A DNA stretch of 64,000 nucleotides from contig JAJEGN010000006.1 in NCBI GenBank assembly GCA_022819855.1, positions 1-64,000 of the forward strand, read 5' to 3'. The notes below the pieces were generated by a model that was not told the origin of the DNA, did no database searches, and worked only from the letters and a program-made list of their open reading frames with translations. Position 1 is the stretch's first letter. Each line of letters starts with the position of its first letter. Both the position numbers and the translations under genes were made by a program. Source of the DNA: Gammaproteobacteria bacterium (GTDB lineage Bacteria; Pseudomonadota; Gammaproteobacteria; Steroidobacterales; Rariloculaceae). Shown here piece by piece: positions 56,567 through 64,000 of the stretch.

Positions 56567-56773
56567 ATGCTGATATTGACGCGGCAGGTCGGTCAGGCGT
56601 TCCTGCTTGGTTCCGACATCACCATAAGAGTCGTTTCCGTGAAAGGAAACAACGTTCGCCTGGGGATCGATGCGCCCGAGCACATCGCCATTATTCGCGA
56701 AGAACTCGCCGAGCGCACCATGCGCGAAAAGGCTTCGCTGGATGCAGCAGAAAACGACACCGGGTCCGCGTGA
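56567..56773 (+). CDS. csrA: carbon storage regulator CsrA/RsmA
   Basis: 68 aa (E. coli 61). MLILTRQVGQAFLLG, VKGNNVRLGIDAP and IREEL give the five-stranded dimer fold; Leu4 and Arg44, which contact GGA RNA, are present. The C-terminal tail is acidic. It binds GGA hairpins in mRNA leaders to repress or stabilise them. The gene sits between two GGA-rich candidate RNAs and next to surface-protein genes. It may be an additional paralogue; the genome would need checking. Confidence 0.95.
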   Translation: MLILTRQVGQAFLLGSDITIRVVSVKGNNVRLGIDAPEHIAIIREELAERTMREKASLDAAENDTGSA

Positions 56774-56876
56774 GCCGCTACTGTTTACGGCTCGTCCGCA
56801 CACATGCGCGCGACGTCTGGTTGTGCAACTGTAGAGTTGTCCTGACTCATCGGCGGGCCGCGCGGGCGCTCGCGTA

Positions 56877-58223
56877 CTAGTGCCGGCTCGTTTCGAGCCG
56901 GAAGGACAGTTCCAATCCGGCTTCGAGCAGGTCGAAATCCTCGGCCGACCCGGTGAAGAATAGTTCCCCCGTTTCCTCATCCAGTTCGAAGAGCCCGTCG
57001 TCGTTGCCGGCGACCAGTCGGTAGCGCACCGGAAGGCCGGGCGGAACCTTGTTCGACAGCGTTCCCAGCGAAATGCGCGTGCCGTACGAGGCGAGTTCTG
57101 CGGTTTCCCTGACGATATCGGATTCAATGGCGCCGGTTCGCGGGACGTTGGCTGCCGACACTACGACGGTTTCATCCGCTGAACGCTCGCCGTCACTCGC
57201 GCGAACCCTCAGCCTGAACTCCCCGGCGCCGTCGAAAACAAGTTCACCCGACCCCTTGAAGAACAGTTCGCCAGTGCGCTCGTCCAACTCGAAAAGCCCC
57301 GACTCGTTGCCGGCGATCAGGCTGTAGTGCAGCCAGCCGCTGCCGCACTTCCCGACCGGCACGATTCCCATGGAGCAACGACGAGCGTTCCTGTCACTGT
57401 CCCCCTTGTTTGTGTATTGCGGTGACATCCTGATCGCACTGAGTTCTCGACCCATCCTTCCGGCATCGAGAACAGCAACTGATCTTCCGTCGTCAGTGCA
57501 CGCGCAGTAGTGAAGCGTGAACGCATGATCGCTGTCATCGCTCATTTCGATGCGAGCAAGGTATTCGCCTGGGTCAAGCGTCATGGAAATCCACTCACCC
57601 TTGTCGGCAATCGCTCGGCGGGAAAGGACCGTGCCGCCAGCATCCTGAAGACACAGCACCGCTTCAGCGTCGGGAAGACGTAGCCCGAAACAGACGCGCC
57701 GGGTCGCAGTGAGCGAAAAGCGTACAGGGACGGTTTTCCTGCCGGTGCCGAAATGGGGAGCGCCGGGCGCTCGCGAAGCTTCGAGTCCGGCGATGTCGCC
57801 AAGGTCGGTGGCCCCATGGGGTGACCGCTCGACTTCGGATTCGGCCGGCGCGGCCGTTGGCCTGATCCTGGCGATGGAGAACTCGAACGATGTCGCATGG
57901 GACTTGTGGCCAATGGTCACGACGTAATGGGTTCCGGTTCGCGCCGCGGTAAATGTCAACCAGCCGTTGCGATCGGTCTGCCCATCGCCGTTCAGCGCTC
58001 CAACGAGCAGGGTACCGCTGGTCTCGTAGACGGCTACGCAGGAAGGAAACCGGGTTGCGCGCATGCCGTGGCGCCGCGTAAATCGCAGCGTATAGCTGCG
58101 ACCCGCCACGAGTTCGACCGTCTCGACCGCCCCGTCGCCGAGCGGGACTGACGTACACGCAATCTTCAAGGTATGGGCCACGAGCCAACTCAAGCCTGGG
58201 CCATCTGCAAAAGTTTCAAACAC
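56877..58223 (-). CDS. cadherin-like/PPC-like repeat protein
   Basis: 448 aa. Two beta-rich segments resembling pre-peptidase C-terminal folds (about 30-120 and 165-245) precede two cadherin-like repeats sharing YxLxAGNxxGLFELDExTGELFF (about 303-365 and 400-448). The second stops half-way through the repeat unit. There is no signal peptide. GTG 58223 has a strong GGGGGAGGAT ribosome site. The full-length relatives I recall are giant adhesin-type proteins, so this may be a shortened derivative or a soluble piece. The leader contains a CsrA-consensus hairpin. Confidence 0.7.
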   Translation of the reverse strand: MFETFADGPGLSWLVAHTLKIACTSVPLGDGAVETVELVAGRSYTLRFTRRHGMRATRFPSCVAVYETSGTLLVGALNGDGQTDRNGWLTFTAARTGTHYVVTIGHKSHATSFEFSIARIRPTAAPAESEVERSPHGATDLGDIAGLEASRAPGAPHFGTGRKTVPVRFSLTATRRVCFGLRLPDAEAVLCLQDAGGTVLSRRAIADKGEWISMTLDPGEYLARIEMSDDSDHAFTLHYCACTDDGRSVAVLDAGRMGRELSAIRMSPQYTNKGDSDRNARRCSMGIVPVGKCGSGWLHYSLIAGNESGLFELDERTGELFFKGSGELVFDGAGEFRLRVRASDGERSADETVVVSAANVPRTGAIESDIVRETAELASYGTRISLGTLSNKVPPGLPVRYRLVAGNDDGLFELDEETGELFFTGSAEDFDLLEAGLELSFRLETSRH

Positions 58224-58373
58224 AACGATCCTCCCCCATGAACATGGACTTCATTTCGTTACTGGGTATGCGGGTTTCAGGAGCGCGGTTACGCTCCCGC
58301 GGCGGATGACTCCGTGCTCTGATGGCCGGCCGCTGTTGCGGCAAGTGGAACCGAATCGTTCGAAAAATCACTG

Positions 58374-58387
58374 GCACATCCATGTGC
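58374..58387 (-). promoter_or_regulatory. CsrA-consensus hairpin in the leader of the cadherin-like gene
   Basis: On the minus strand GCACATGGATGTGC folds as a 5 bp stem with a TGGA loop and contains ACAUGGAUGU, the selected CsrA/RsmE core. It lies about 150 nt upstream of GTG 58223. A TTGTGA-N17-TAGCAT promoter candidate is further upstream on the same strand (about 58436-58408). Confidence 0.5.
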
Positions 58388-58413
58388 ACGTTTATTCTGA
58401 TCGCGCAATGCTA

Positions 58414-58433
58414 TGAGAATGTTCGTTCTCTCA
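58414..58433. promoter_or_regulatory. GacA/UvrY-box-like palindrome upstream of small RNA 2
   Basis: TGAGA at 58414-58418 pairs with TCTCA at 58429-58433. Read on the minus strand it begins TGTGAGAGA, one half of the published UvrY/GacA site, though the two halves are further apart than usual. It is centred about 100 bp before the predicted start of small RNA 2, the position at which such sites control CsrB/Rsm RNAs. Confidence 0.35.
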
Positions 58434-58487
58434 CAAGCCACGGTGCCGGGAACTGTCGGGAGCAAATGTTGGATGTGTCCAGGGGGG

Positions 58488-58516
58488 TTGACAGCGTAAT
58501 TTGGGCTGACTATTTT
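58488..58516 (+). promoter_or_regulatory. sigma-70 promoter candidate for small RNA 2
   Basis: TTGACA (58488-58493), spacer of exactly 17 bp, TATTTT (58511-58516). The predicted start is near 58523. Confidence 0.65.
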
Positions 58517-58522
58517 GGATTG

Positions 58523-58661
58523 TGATCGTCGGGTCCGCGCCTGCAGGAAGCGGGCAGCCAAGGGCCAGGCGAGCCGGAGCATAGGACAGGAAGTCCGCTG
58601 GGGGGCAGCCCCCGGGAGGTTCAAGGATGAACGCTTGCCGGTGTTTCCTATCGGTATTTTT
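58523..58661 (+). ncRNA. candidate CsrA-binding small RNA 2
   Basis: About 139 nt. GGA loops: GCCTGC-AGGAA-GCGGGC (58539-58555), GGAC-AGGAA-GTCC (58584-58596) and GTTCA-AGGA-TGAAC (58619-58632). Additional GGA motifs occur at 58576-58578 and near 58616, and a GGGGG/CCCCC stem at 58601-58613. It ends in a Rho-independent terminator. Element by element it matches small RNA 1: GGCGAnCCGGAG, then the ACAGGA hairpin, a G/C stem, the TTCAnGGATGAAC hairpin and GCCGGTG. There is no plausible ORF. It lies between the divergent cadherin-like and giant repeat-protein genes. Confidence 0.68.
58636..58661 (+). terminator. Rho-independent terminator of small RNA 2
   Basis: GCCGGT (58637-58642) pairs with ATCGGT (58650-58655), with two G-U pairs, around a 7 nt loop; ATTTTT follows directly. 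Confidence 0.6.
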
Positions 58662-58782
58662 CCGTTCGGGCCCGTTCGGGGTCCGGCATTCCACATTCAG
58701 TCAGGCCGCACGGTTCGGTTGTGCGCGTTCGCTCGCGCAGGCCGGATTCGGCGTGTCTCGGCCTGCACCAGGTTCGCGCGAC

Positions 58783-58950
58783 GAGGCGGTTTCCCTCTGC
58801 CCGCCTCATGCGCCGTCAGCCGCGTCCCGTTCGCCAAGCCCCATGGCGTCCGGGACGCGGCATCGCACGGTTCAGCCGCGTGCGAACGGGCCACAACACA
58901 CGGCCCTTGGCCGATGCCGGCTCCGGCCGGCATCGGTCCTTTCTGTTCTG
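58783..58950 (+). promoter_or_regulatory. structured leader of the giant repeat-protein gene
   Basis: Successive stems: GAGGCGG/CCGCCTC (58783-58807), an 11 bp perfect stem (58819-58829 with 58851-58861), CGCACG/CGTGCG (near 58864-58884), GGGCC/GGCCC (near 58889-58905) and a perfect 10 bp stem (58911-58920 with 58927-58936). The last is followed by a pyrimidine tract TCCTTTCTGTTCTGTTTCC, resembling a terminator 34-48 bp before the ATG. It could be an attenuator; no known riboswitch was recognised. Confidence 0.45.
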
Positions 58951-58983
58951 TTTCCGTCGAGCGCCTGTCACGGAGGACGCGCC

Positions 58984-61900
58984 ATGACCCCGACCCGATC
59001 AAGGACGATCGCTCTTGCCTTTGCCACGCTGGCTCTTGGAATTCTCGCGGCCGGCCCCGCGCTCGGCGCGCTCTCCGCCAGCCCCAATCCCAGCACCACT
59101 GGCAGCTATACCGTCAGCGATGCCTCCCCACCCGCGTTGAGCGCCGACGTGATCGGCGGCGTCCGATCCACGCTGTATACGTACAACCTGGTGGAAACGC
59201 CGTCGGGGGGCACCGCACAGTCCTACGGTCTCGGCCGGGGCCCGGTGAGCAGGTCGTTCACCGGCAAGTCCACGGGGACCTACAGCTACCAGTTGCAGAC
59301 CTGCGTGGACGTCTACGAGCTGGACGGATTCGACTTCACCCATATAAGCAATACCTGCACCGACTCCGGCAGTGCGCTGACGGTCACCGTGGGAGCGGCG
59401 CCCCCGCCGGACCTGATGCCGGACTTCGGCACGGCCAGCGTATCGGCGAAGAGCTGGAAGCAGAACACTGCGATCACGTCGTTCACGGTACCCGCCGCCA
59501 CGGGCGGCGACACGCCGCTGAGCTACTCCGCCAGCGGGCTGCCCGCCGGCGTAAGCATGTCGAGTGCTCGGTTGGTTTCCGGGACGCCGACGGCGGCCGG
59601 CTCGGGTACCGCTACAGTCACGGTCACCGATGATGACGACGACACGGACACGCTGACGTTCACCTGGACGGTAGCAGCGGATCTCGTGCCGGACTTCGGT
59701 ACGGCGAGCGTATCGGCGAAAAGCTGGACGCAGAACTCGGCCATTACGGCGTTCACCGTTCCGGCCGCCACGGGCGGCGACACACCGCTGACCTACACGG
59801 CCAGCGGTTTGCCGACAGGCGTGAGCATGTCGAGTGCGCGGTTGGTTTCCGGGACGCCGACGGCTGCGGGTTCCGGTACCGCCACCGTGACCGCCAGCGA
59901 CGTCGACGGCGACACTGACACGCTGTCGTTCGACTGGACGGTGACGCCGGAACCGGACCCCGAACCCGAACCGGACCCCGACCTGATGCCGGACTTCGGT
60001 ACGGCGAGCGTGACGGCGAAGAGCTGGACGCAGAACGCCGCGATCACAGCGTTCACAGTACCGGCTGCTACAGGCGGCGACACTCCGCTGAGCTACACGG
60101 CCACCGGATTACCTGCGGGCGTAACCATGTCCAGTACCCGGCGAGTTTCCGGCACGCCCACGGCCGCCGGCTCCGGCACCGCCACGGTCACGGTCACCGA
60201 CGATGACGGGGACACCGATACGCTGACGTTCGATTGGACGGTAGCAGCGGACCTGATGCCGGACTTCGGTACGGCGAGCGTATCGGCGAAGAGGTGGACG
60301 CGGAACACCGCGATTACGGCATTCACGGTACCGGCCGCCACGGGCGGCGACACGCCGCTGAGCTACACGACTACCGGCCTGCCAGCCGGGGTGACCATGT
60401 CGAGTGCCCGCCGCGTTTCCGGTACGCCCACGGCCACGGGTACGGGCACTGCCACCGTGACGGTCAGCGACGATGACGGCGACACCGATACGCTCAGTTT
60501 CACGTGGACCGTAACTGCCCCGCCGACGACCGGCGGCCTGACGGCGTCGCCGAACCCGAGCACCACGGGCAACTACACCGTGAGTCATGCCTCGCCGCCG
60601 GCCCTGCCCACCGATACGGTGACCAATTTCCGGCAAACCCTCAACTCGTACAACCTGGTGGAAACCCCGACGGGGGGCACCGCGCAGTCCTACGGTCTCG
60701 GCCGGGGCCCGGTGAGCAAGTCGTTTACCGGCAAGTCTTCGGGCACGTACGCCTATCAGTTGCAGACTTGTGTGGACGTATACGAGTTGGACGGATTCGA
60801 TTTCACCCACATCAGCAATACCTGCACCAATTCCGGCAGTTCGCTGTCGGTCACGGTGACGGCGCCGGATCGAATGCCCGACTACAGCGGCGTCACGGTG
60901 GCGGCCAAGAACTGGACGCAGAACACCGCGATTACGGCGTTCACAGTCCCTGCCGCCACGGGCGGCGACGCGCCTTTGAGGTACGCGGCTACCGGTCTGC
61001 CCACCGGCATAACCATGTCGAGTGCCCGAGAGGTTTCCGGGACGCCCACGGCCTCTGGCTCGGGTACCGCCACGGTCACGGTTACCGACGATGACGGGGA
61101 CACCGACACGCTGACGTTCGGCTGGAGGGTGGACGCGAACCTGATACCCGACTACAGCGGCGTCACGGTAACGGAGAAGAGCTGGATCCTGAACAGCGCC
61201 ATTATCGCCTTCACCGTGGATGAGGCGAGCGGCGGCGACACGCCGTTGAGCTACACGGTCAGCGGCCTGCCTGCCGGCGTGACCATGTCAAATGCTCGCC
61301 GGGTTTCCGGCACGCCGACGGCCACCGGTTCCGGCAGCGCTATCGTCACAGTGACGGACAACGACGGGGACACTGACACACTGACGTTCGCCTGGACGGT
61401 CGAGACCGACACCGCACCGGTGTTTCCGGTCGACACGCTCATCAGTCGCTCGTGGAATGCGAATGCTGCGATCGCAGCGTTCACCGTGCCGTCGGCGAGC
61501 GGCGGGAACGCCCCGCTTACCTATACGGCCAGCGGCCTACCTTCCGGAGTGAGCATGTCGAGTGCTCGGGTTGTATCCGGCACACCGACCACTACCAGCA
61601 GGGGCACCGCCACGGTGACGGTCACCGACGCCGACGGCGACACCGCCACGCTGACGTTTACCTGGGCCGTCGTAACGGTTAACGGTGGCCTGACAGCCTC
61701 ACCGAACCCGAGCGGCACGGGCGACTACACCGTGAGCCACGCCTCGCCGCCGACCCTGCCTGCCGATCAGGTGACCAACGTCCTGCAATACCTCAACACG
61801 TACAACCTGGTGGAAACGCCACCTGGAGGTACCGCGCAATCGCATGGACTCGGCCGGGGTCCGGTCAGCAAGTCGTTTACCGGCAAATCGTCGGGCACGT

Positions 61901-64000
61901 ACGTCTACCAGTTGCAGACCTGCGTGGATACGTACGAGTTCGACGGTTCGGACTTCGTCCATCGGAACGCGGTGTGCACCAATTCCGGCAGTTCGCTGTC
62001 GGTCACGGTGGACCTGATACCGGACTTCAGTGGAGTCACGGTGGTGGCCAAGAGCTGGACGCAGAACACCGCGATTACGGCGTTCACCGTCCCTGCCGCC
62101 ACAGGCGGCGACGAGCCGCTGAGCTACGCGGCTACCGGCCTGCCCACCGGCATAACCATGGCGAGTGCCCGAGAGGTCTCCGGGACGCCCACGGTCCACG
62201 GCTCCGGCTCCGCTACCGTCACAGTGACGGACAATGACGGAGACACGGATACGCTGACGTTCGACTGGACGGTAGACATGCCCGAAACCGGTACGGCCAC
62301 CAATCCGCACCTCCTGTCGAGTCCGCTGCAGATGTCCGCCCTGAATGCGTTCGGCCTGTTGCGCGGCGCGGGCAGCGGCGACAGCGCCGCTTCGGCCACC
62401 TACTTCCGGTTCACCGTACCCAACCACCGCGCCGGAACGTGGAGCATTGCCATCGACGGCACGCCCAATTCGGGGGTGAACTGGGATCTGAAGGGCGACG
62501 GTAGCCTCAGCGGCACCAGCGCCAATGCCGACGAAAGCGGTTCCGTGACCCTCACGGCAGGGCAGCAGTACAACTTCAGGGTCTATCCGGCAACGGCCAC
62601 AGCCCGTACCAGCCTGACCGGTCTGACATTGACGCTGTCGGCGCCACCGTGTCCGGCCCCTACCGCCCCGAAGAGCCAGACCTGGATAGAGGGCGTAGCC
62701 ATCACCGGGATCACGGTGCCCGAGTTCGGCTGTGGCGCCCCTCCCGTGAGCTACTCCGCGTCCGGGCTCCCCACCGGGGTGACCATGTCGAGCGCCCGCC
62801 GAGTCTCCGGGACGCCGATGGCCACGGATTCGGGTACCGCCGTCGTGACCATGACGGACAGCAACAACGACACCGATACGCTCTCGTTCGACTGGAAGGT
62901 CGAGGCCGACACCGAACCGATGTTTCCAGTCGAGGTGCTCGCTAGCCGCTCCTGGAACGCGAACGCTGCCATTACGGCGTTCACCGTGCCGGCGGCGAGC
63001 GGCGGGAACGCGCCGCTTACCTATACAGCCAGCGGCTTACCGTCCGGAGTGAGCATGTCGAGTGCCCGGGTGGTATCCGGCACACCGACCTCTACCGGTA
63101 CGGGCACCGCCACGGTGACGGTCACCGACGCCGATGGCGACACGGCCACGTTGAAGTTTACCTGGGCCGTTACAACGGTTAACGGTGGCTTGACAGCCTC
63201 ACCAAACCCGAGCGGCACGGGCGACTACACAGTGAGCCATGCCTCGCCGCCGGCCCTGCCCGCCGATCAGGTGACCAACGTCCTGATATACCTCAATACG
63301 TACAACCTGGTGGAAACTCCGCCCGCGGGTGCCGCGCAATCGCATGATCTCGATCAGGGTCCGGTCGAAAAGTCGTTTACCGGCAAATCGTCGGGCACGT
63401 ACGTCTATCAGTTGCAGACCTGCGTGGATACGTTTGAGTTCGATGGCTCGGAATTTGTCCATCGGAACAGCGCGTGCACCAATTCCGGAAATTCGCTGTC
63501 GGTCACTGTGGACCTGAGGCCCGACTACAGTGGCGTCACGGTGTCGGCGCAGAACTGGACCCAGAACCAGGCCATCACCGCTTTCACCGTGGATGAAGCC
63601 AGCGGTGGCGACATGCCGCTGAGCTACGCGGCCAGCGGCCTGCCGGCCGGCGTGACCATGTCAAGTGCCCGGCAGGTCTCGGGGACGCCCACGGTCTCCG
63701 GCTCCGGCACCGCTACCGTCACAGCGACGGACAACGACGACGACACCGCTACGCTGACATTCGACTGGACGGTAGCCAAGCCCGAACCCGGTACGGTCTC
63801 CAACCCGCACCTCCTGTCGAATCCGCTGCAGACGTCCGCCCTGAACGCGTTCAGCCTGTTGCGCGGCACGGGCGATGGCGACAGCGATGCTTCGGCCACC
63901 TACTTCCGGTTCACCGTGCCCAACGACCGCGCCGGATCGTGGCGCATTGCCATCGACGGCACGCCCGACTCGGGCGCGAACTGGGATCTCATGGGCGACG
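58984..64000 (+). CDS. giant secreted repeat protein with putative-Ig domains (partial, runs off window)
   Basis: At least 1672 codons open to the window edge with no stop. Signal peptide about 1-29 (MTPTRSRTIALAFATLALG). Three module types follow. A (about 90 aa): putative-Ig/He_PIG units with SGLPAGVxMSSAR-VSGTPT and DxDGDTDTLTFxWTV, eleven copies starting near 59410, 59680, 59980, 60250, 60868, 61138, 61402, 62011, 62650, 62902 and 63511. B (about 110 aa, LTASPNPSxTGxYTVSxASPP, one Cys pair): four copies near 59068, 60532, 61684 and 63184. C (PPC-like, NPHLLSxPLQ): near 62281 and 63781. Start ATG 58984 has GGAGG 8 bp upstream. Likely a surface or secreted adhesin-like protein; the anchoring end is outside the window. 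Confidence 0.88.
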   Translation, partial: MTPTRSRTIALAFATLALGILAAGPALGALSASPNPSTTGSYTVSDASPPALSADVIGGVRSTLYTYNLVETPSGGTAQSYGLGRGPVSRSFTGKSTGTYSYQLQTCVDVYELDGFDFTHISNTCTDSGSALTVTVGAAPPPDLMPDFGTASVSAKSWKQNTAITSFTVPAATGGDTPLSYSASGLPAGVSMSSARLVSGTPTAAGSGTATVTVTDDDDDTDTLTFTWTVAADLVPDFGTASVSAKSWTQNSAITAFTVPAATGGDTPLTYTASGLPTGVSMSSARLVSGTPTAAGSGTATVTASDVDGDTDTLSFDWTVTPEPDPEPEPDPDLMPDFGTASVTAKSWTQNAAITAFTVPAATGGDTPLSYTATGLPAGVTMSSTRRVSGTPTAAGSGTATVTVTDDDGDTDTLTFDWTVAADLMPDFGTASVSAKRWTRNTAITAFTVPAATGGDTPLSYTTTGLPAGVTMSSARRVSGTPTATGTGTATVTVSDDDGDTDTLSFTWTVTAPPTTGGLTASPNPSTTGNYTVSHASPPALPTDTVTNFRQTLNSYNLVETPTGGTAQSYGLGRGPVSKSFTGKSSGTYAYQLQTCVDVYELDGFDFTHISNTCTNSGSSLSVTVTAPDRMPDYSGVTVAAKNWTQNTAITAFTVPAATGGDAPLRYAATGLPTGITMSSAREVSGTPTASGSGTATVTVTDDDGDTDTLTFGWRVDANLIPDYSGVTVTEKSWILNSAIIAFTVDEASGGDTPLSYTVSGLPAGVTMSNARRVSGTPTATGSGSAIVTVTDNDGDTDTLTFAWTVETDTAPVFPVDTLISRSWNANAAIAAFTVPSASGGNAPLTYTASGLPSGVSMSSARVVSGTPTTTSRGTATVTVTDADGDTATLTFTWAVVTVNGGLTASPNPSGTGDYTVSHASPPTLPADQVTNVLQYLNTYNLVETPPGGTAQSHGLGRGPVSKSFTGKSSGTYVYQLQTCVDTYEFDGSDFVHRNAVCTNSGSSLSVTVDLIPDFSGVTVVAKSWTQNTAITAFTVPAATGGDEPLSYAATGLPTGITMASAREVSGTPTVHGSGSATVTVTDNDGDTDTLTFDWTVDMPETGTATNPHLLSSPLQMSALNAFGLLRGAGSGDSAASATYFRFTVPNHRAGTWSIAIDGTPNSGVNWDLKGDGSLSGTSANADESGSVTLTAGQQYNFRVYPATATARTSLTGLTLTLSAPPCPAPTAPKSQTWIEGVAITGITVPEFGCGAPPVSYSASGLPTGVTMSSARRVSGTPMATDSGTAVVTMTDSNNDTDTLSFDWKVEADTEPMFPVEVLASRSWNANAAITAFTVPAASGGNAPLTYTASGLPSGVSMSSARVVSGTPTSTGTGTATVTVTDADGDTATLKFTWAVTTVNGGLTASPNPSGTGDYTVSHASPPALPADQVTNVLIYLNTYNLVETPPAGAAQSHDLDQGPVEKSFTGKSSGTYVYQLQTCVDTFEFDGSEFVHRNSACTNSGNSLSVTVDLRPDYSGVTVSAQNWTQNQAITAFTVDEASGGDMPLSYAASGLPAGVTMSSARQVSGTPTVSGSGTATVTATDNDDDTATLTFDWTVAKPEPGTVSNPHLLSNPLQTSALNAFSLLRGTGDGDSDASATYFRFTVPNDRAGSWRIAIDGTPDSGANWDLMGD
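61138..64000 (+). repeat. 1500 bp super-repeat inside the giant gene
   Basis: The module order A-A-B-A-C occurs twice at an offset of exactly 1500 bp: B at 61684 and 63184, A at 62011 and 63511, C at 62281 and 63781, with the preceding A modules also in register (61138/62638). The second copy is cut by the window end. The exact 500-codon period indicates a recent segmental duplication in addition to the single-module repeats. Confidence 0.85.

Noticed and set aside
58783..58940. Structured leader considered as a c-di-GMP (GEMM) riboswitch
   Set aside because: The conserved GEMM core sequences are not present.
59410..63777. Regular repeats considered as a CRISPR array
   Set aside because: Units are about 270 bp, coding and in frame, without short constant repeats and unique spacers.
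59313..63899. Series of similar minus-strand frames (60-97 codons, many starting MSPPVAAGTVNAVIA)
   Set aside because: They are regularly spaced because they are antisense to the repeat modules of the giant plus-strand gene.

Overview
The window is 64 kb of high-GC DNA that looks like the chromosome of a free-living gammaproteobacterium. Supporting signs are class I glutamate-cysteine ligase, SecB, an NtrBC/sigma-54 nitrogen circuit, PspABC with PspF, FadE-type acyl-CoA dehydrogenase, type II secretion genes, CsrA and a FlhD/FlhC-like pair. I cannot place it more precisely from sequence alone. I saw no rRNA, tRNA, CRISPR array, insertion sequence or phage gene.

Layout. 1-4.8 kb: glnA behind an NtrC site and a sigma-54 promoter, then a DUF4124 protein and ntrB-ntrC. 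4.8-10.9 kb: a Gfo/Idh/MocA oxidoreductase next to lpxA (a gnnA-like arrangement), a TGS-domain GTPase, pyrD, gpsA, secB and a membrane rhodanese. 11-15.8 kb: envC-ctpA, a 159 bp inverted-repeat element, a small membrane-protein/GFA cluster and an RRM RNA-binding protein. 16-18.4 kb: a PAS-type sigma-54 activator divergent from a small secreted protein, with palindromic sites and a -24/-12 promoter between them. 18.6-28 kb: pyrC, an M16 protease and a four-gene GldA/F/G-DUF4340-like operon. 28-36.6 kb: an OmpA-like protein with a c-type cytochrome, oxidoreductases, gshA, a YheT-like hydrolase and small proteins. 37-40 kb: pspA-B-C and pspF. 40-49 kb: mdh, a FadE with an extra C-terminal DNA-binding-like domain, a DUF4399 lipoprotein, gspA-gspB and an ABC exporter. 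48.8-52.7 kb: divergent FlhD-like and FlhC-like genes, a TANGO2/NRDE protein and two divergent RpiR/SIS proteins. 52.8-55.8 kb: gspC-gspD. 56-64 kb: csrA, a cadherin-like protein and the first 5 kb of a very large secreted repeat protein that runs off the window end.

The most interesting region is 56-59 kb. Two intergenic stretches (about 56040-56222 and 58523-58661) are homologous to each other. Each has a -35/-10 pair with a 17 bp spacer, several stem-loops that present GGA, and a terminator-like hairpin. They flank csrA and the cadherin-like gene. The second lies in the divergent region between the cadherin-like gene and the giant repeat-protein gene. I read them as a pair of CsrA-binding small RNAs (RsmX/Y/Z or CsrB-like in logic), not recognised as a named family. 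GGA hairpins also occur in the csrA leader and in the leader of the cadherin-like gene, which suggests a local post-transcriptional circuit controlling surface proteins.

Three sigma-54 activators (NtrC, the PAS regulator, PspF) each lie beside a recognisable GG-N10-GC promoter. Other unusual items are the split, divergent FlhDC-like pair, the FadE fusion, an exact 500-codon super-repeat in the giant protein, and ntrB lacking an ordinary start codon.
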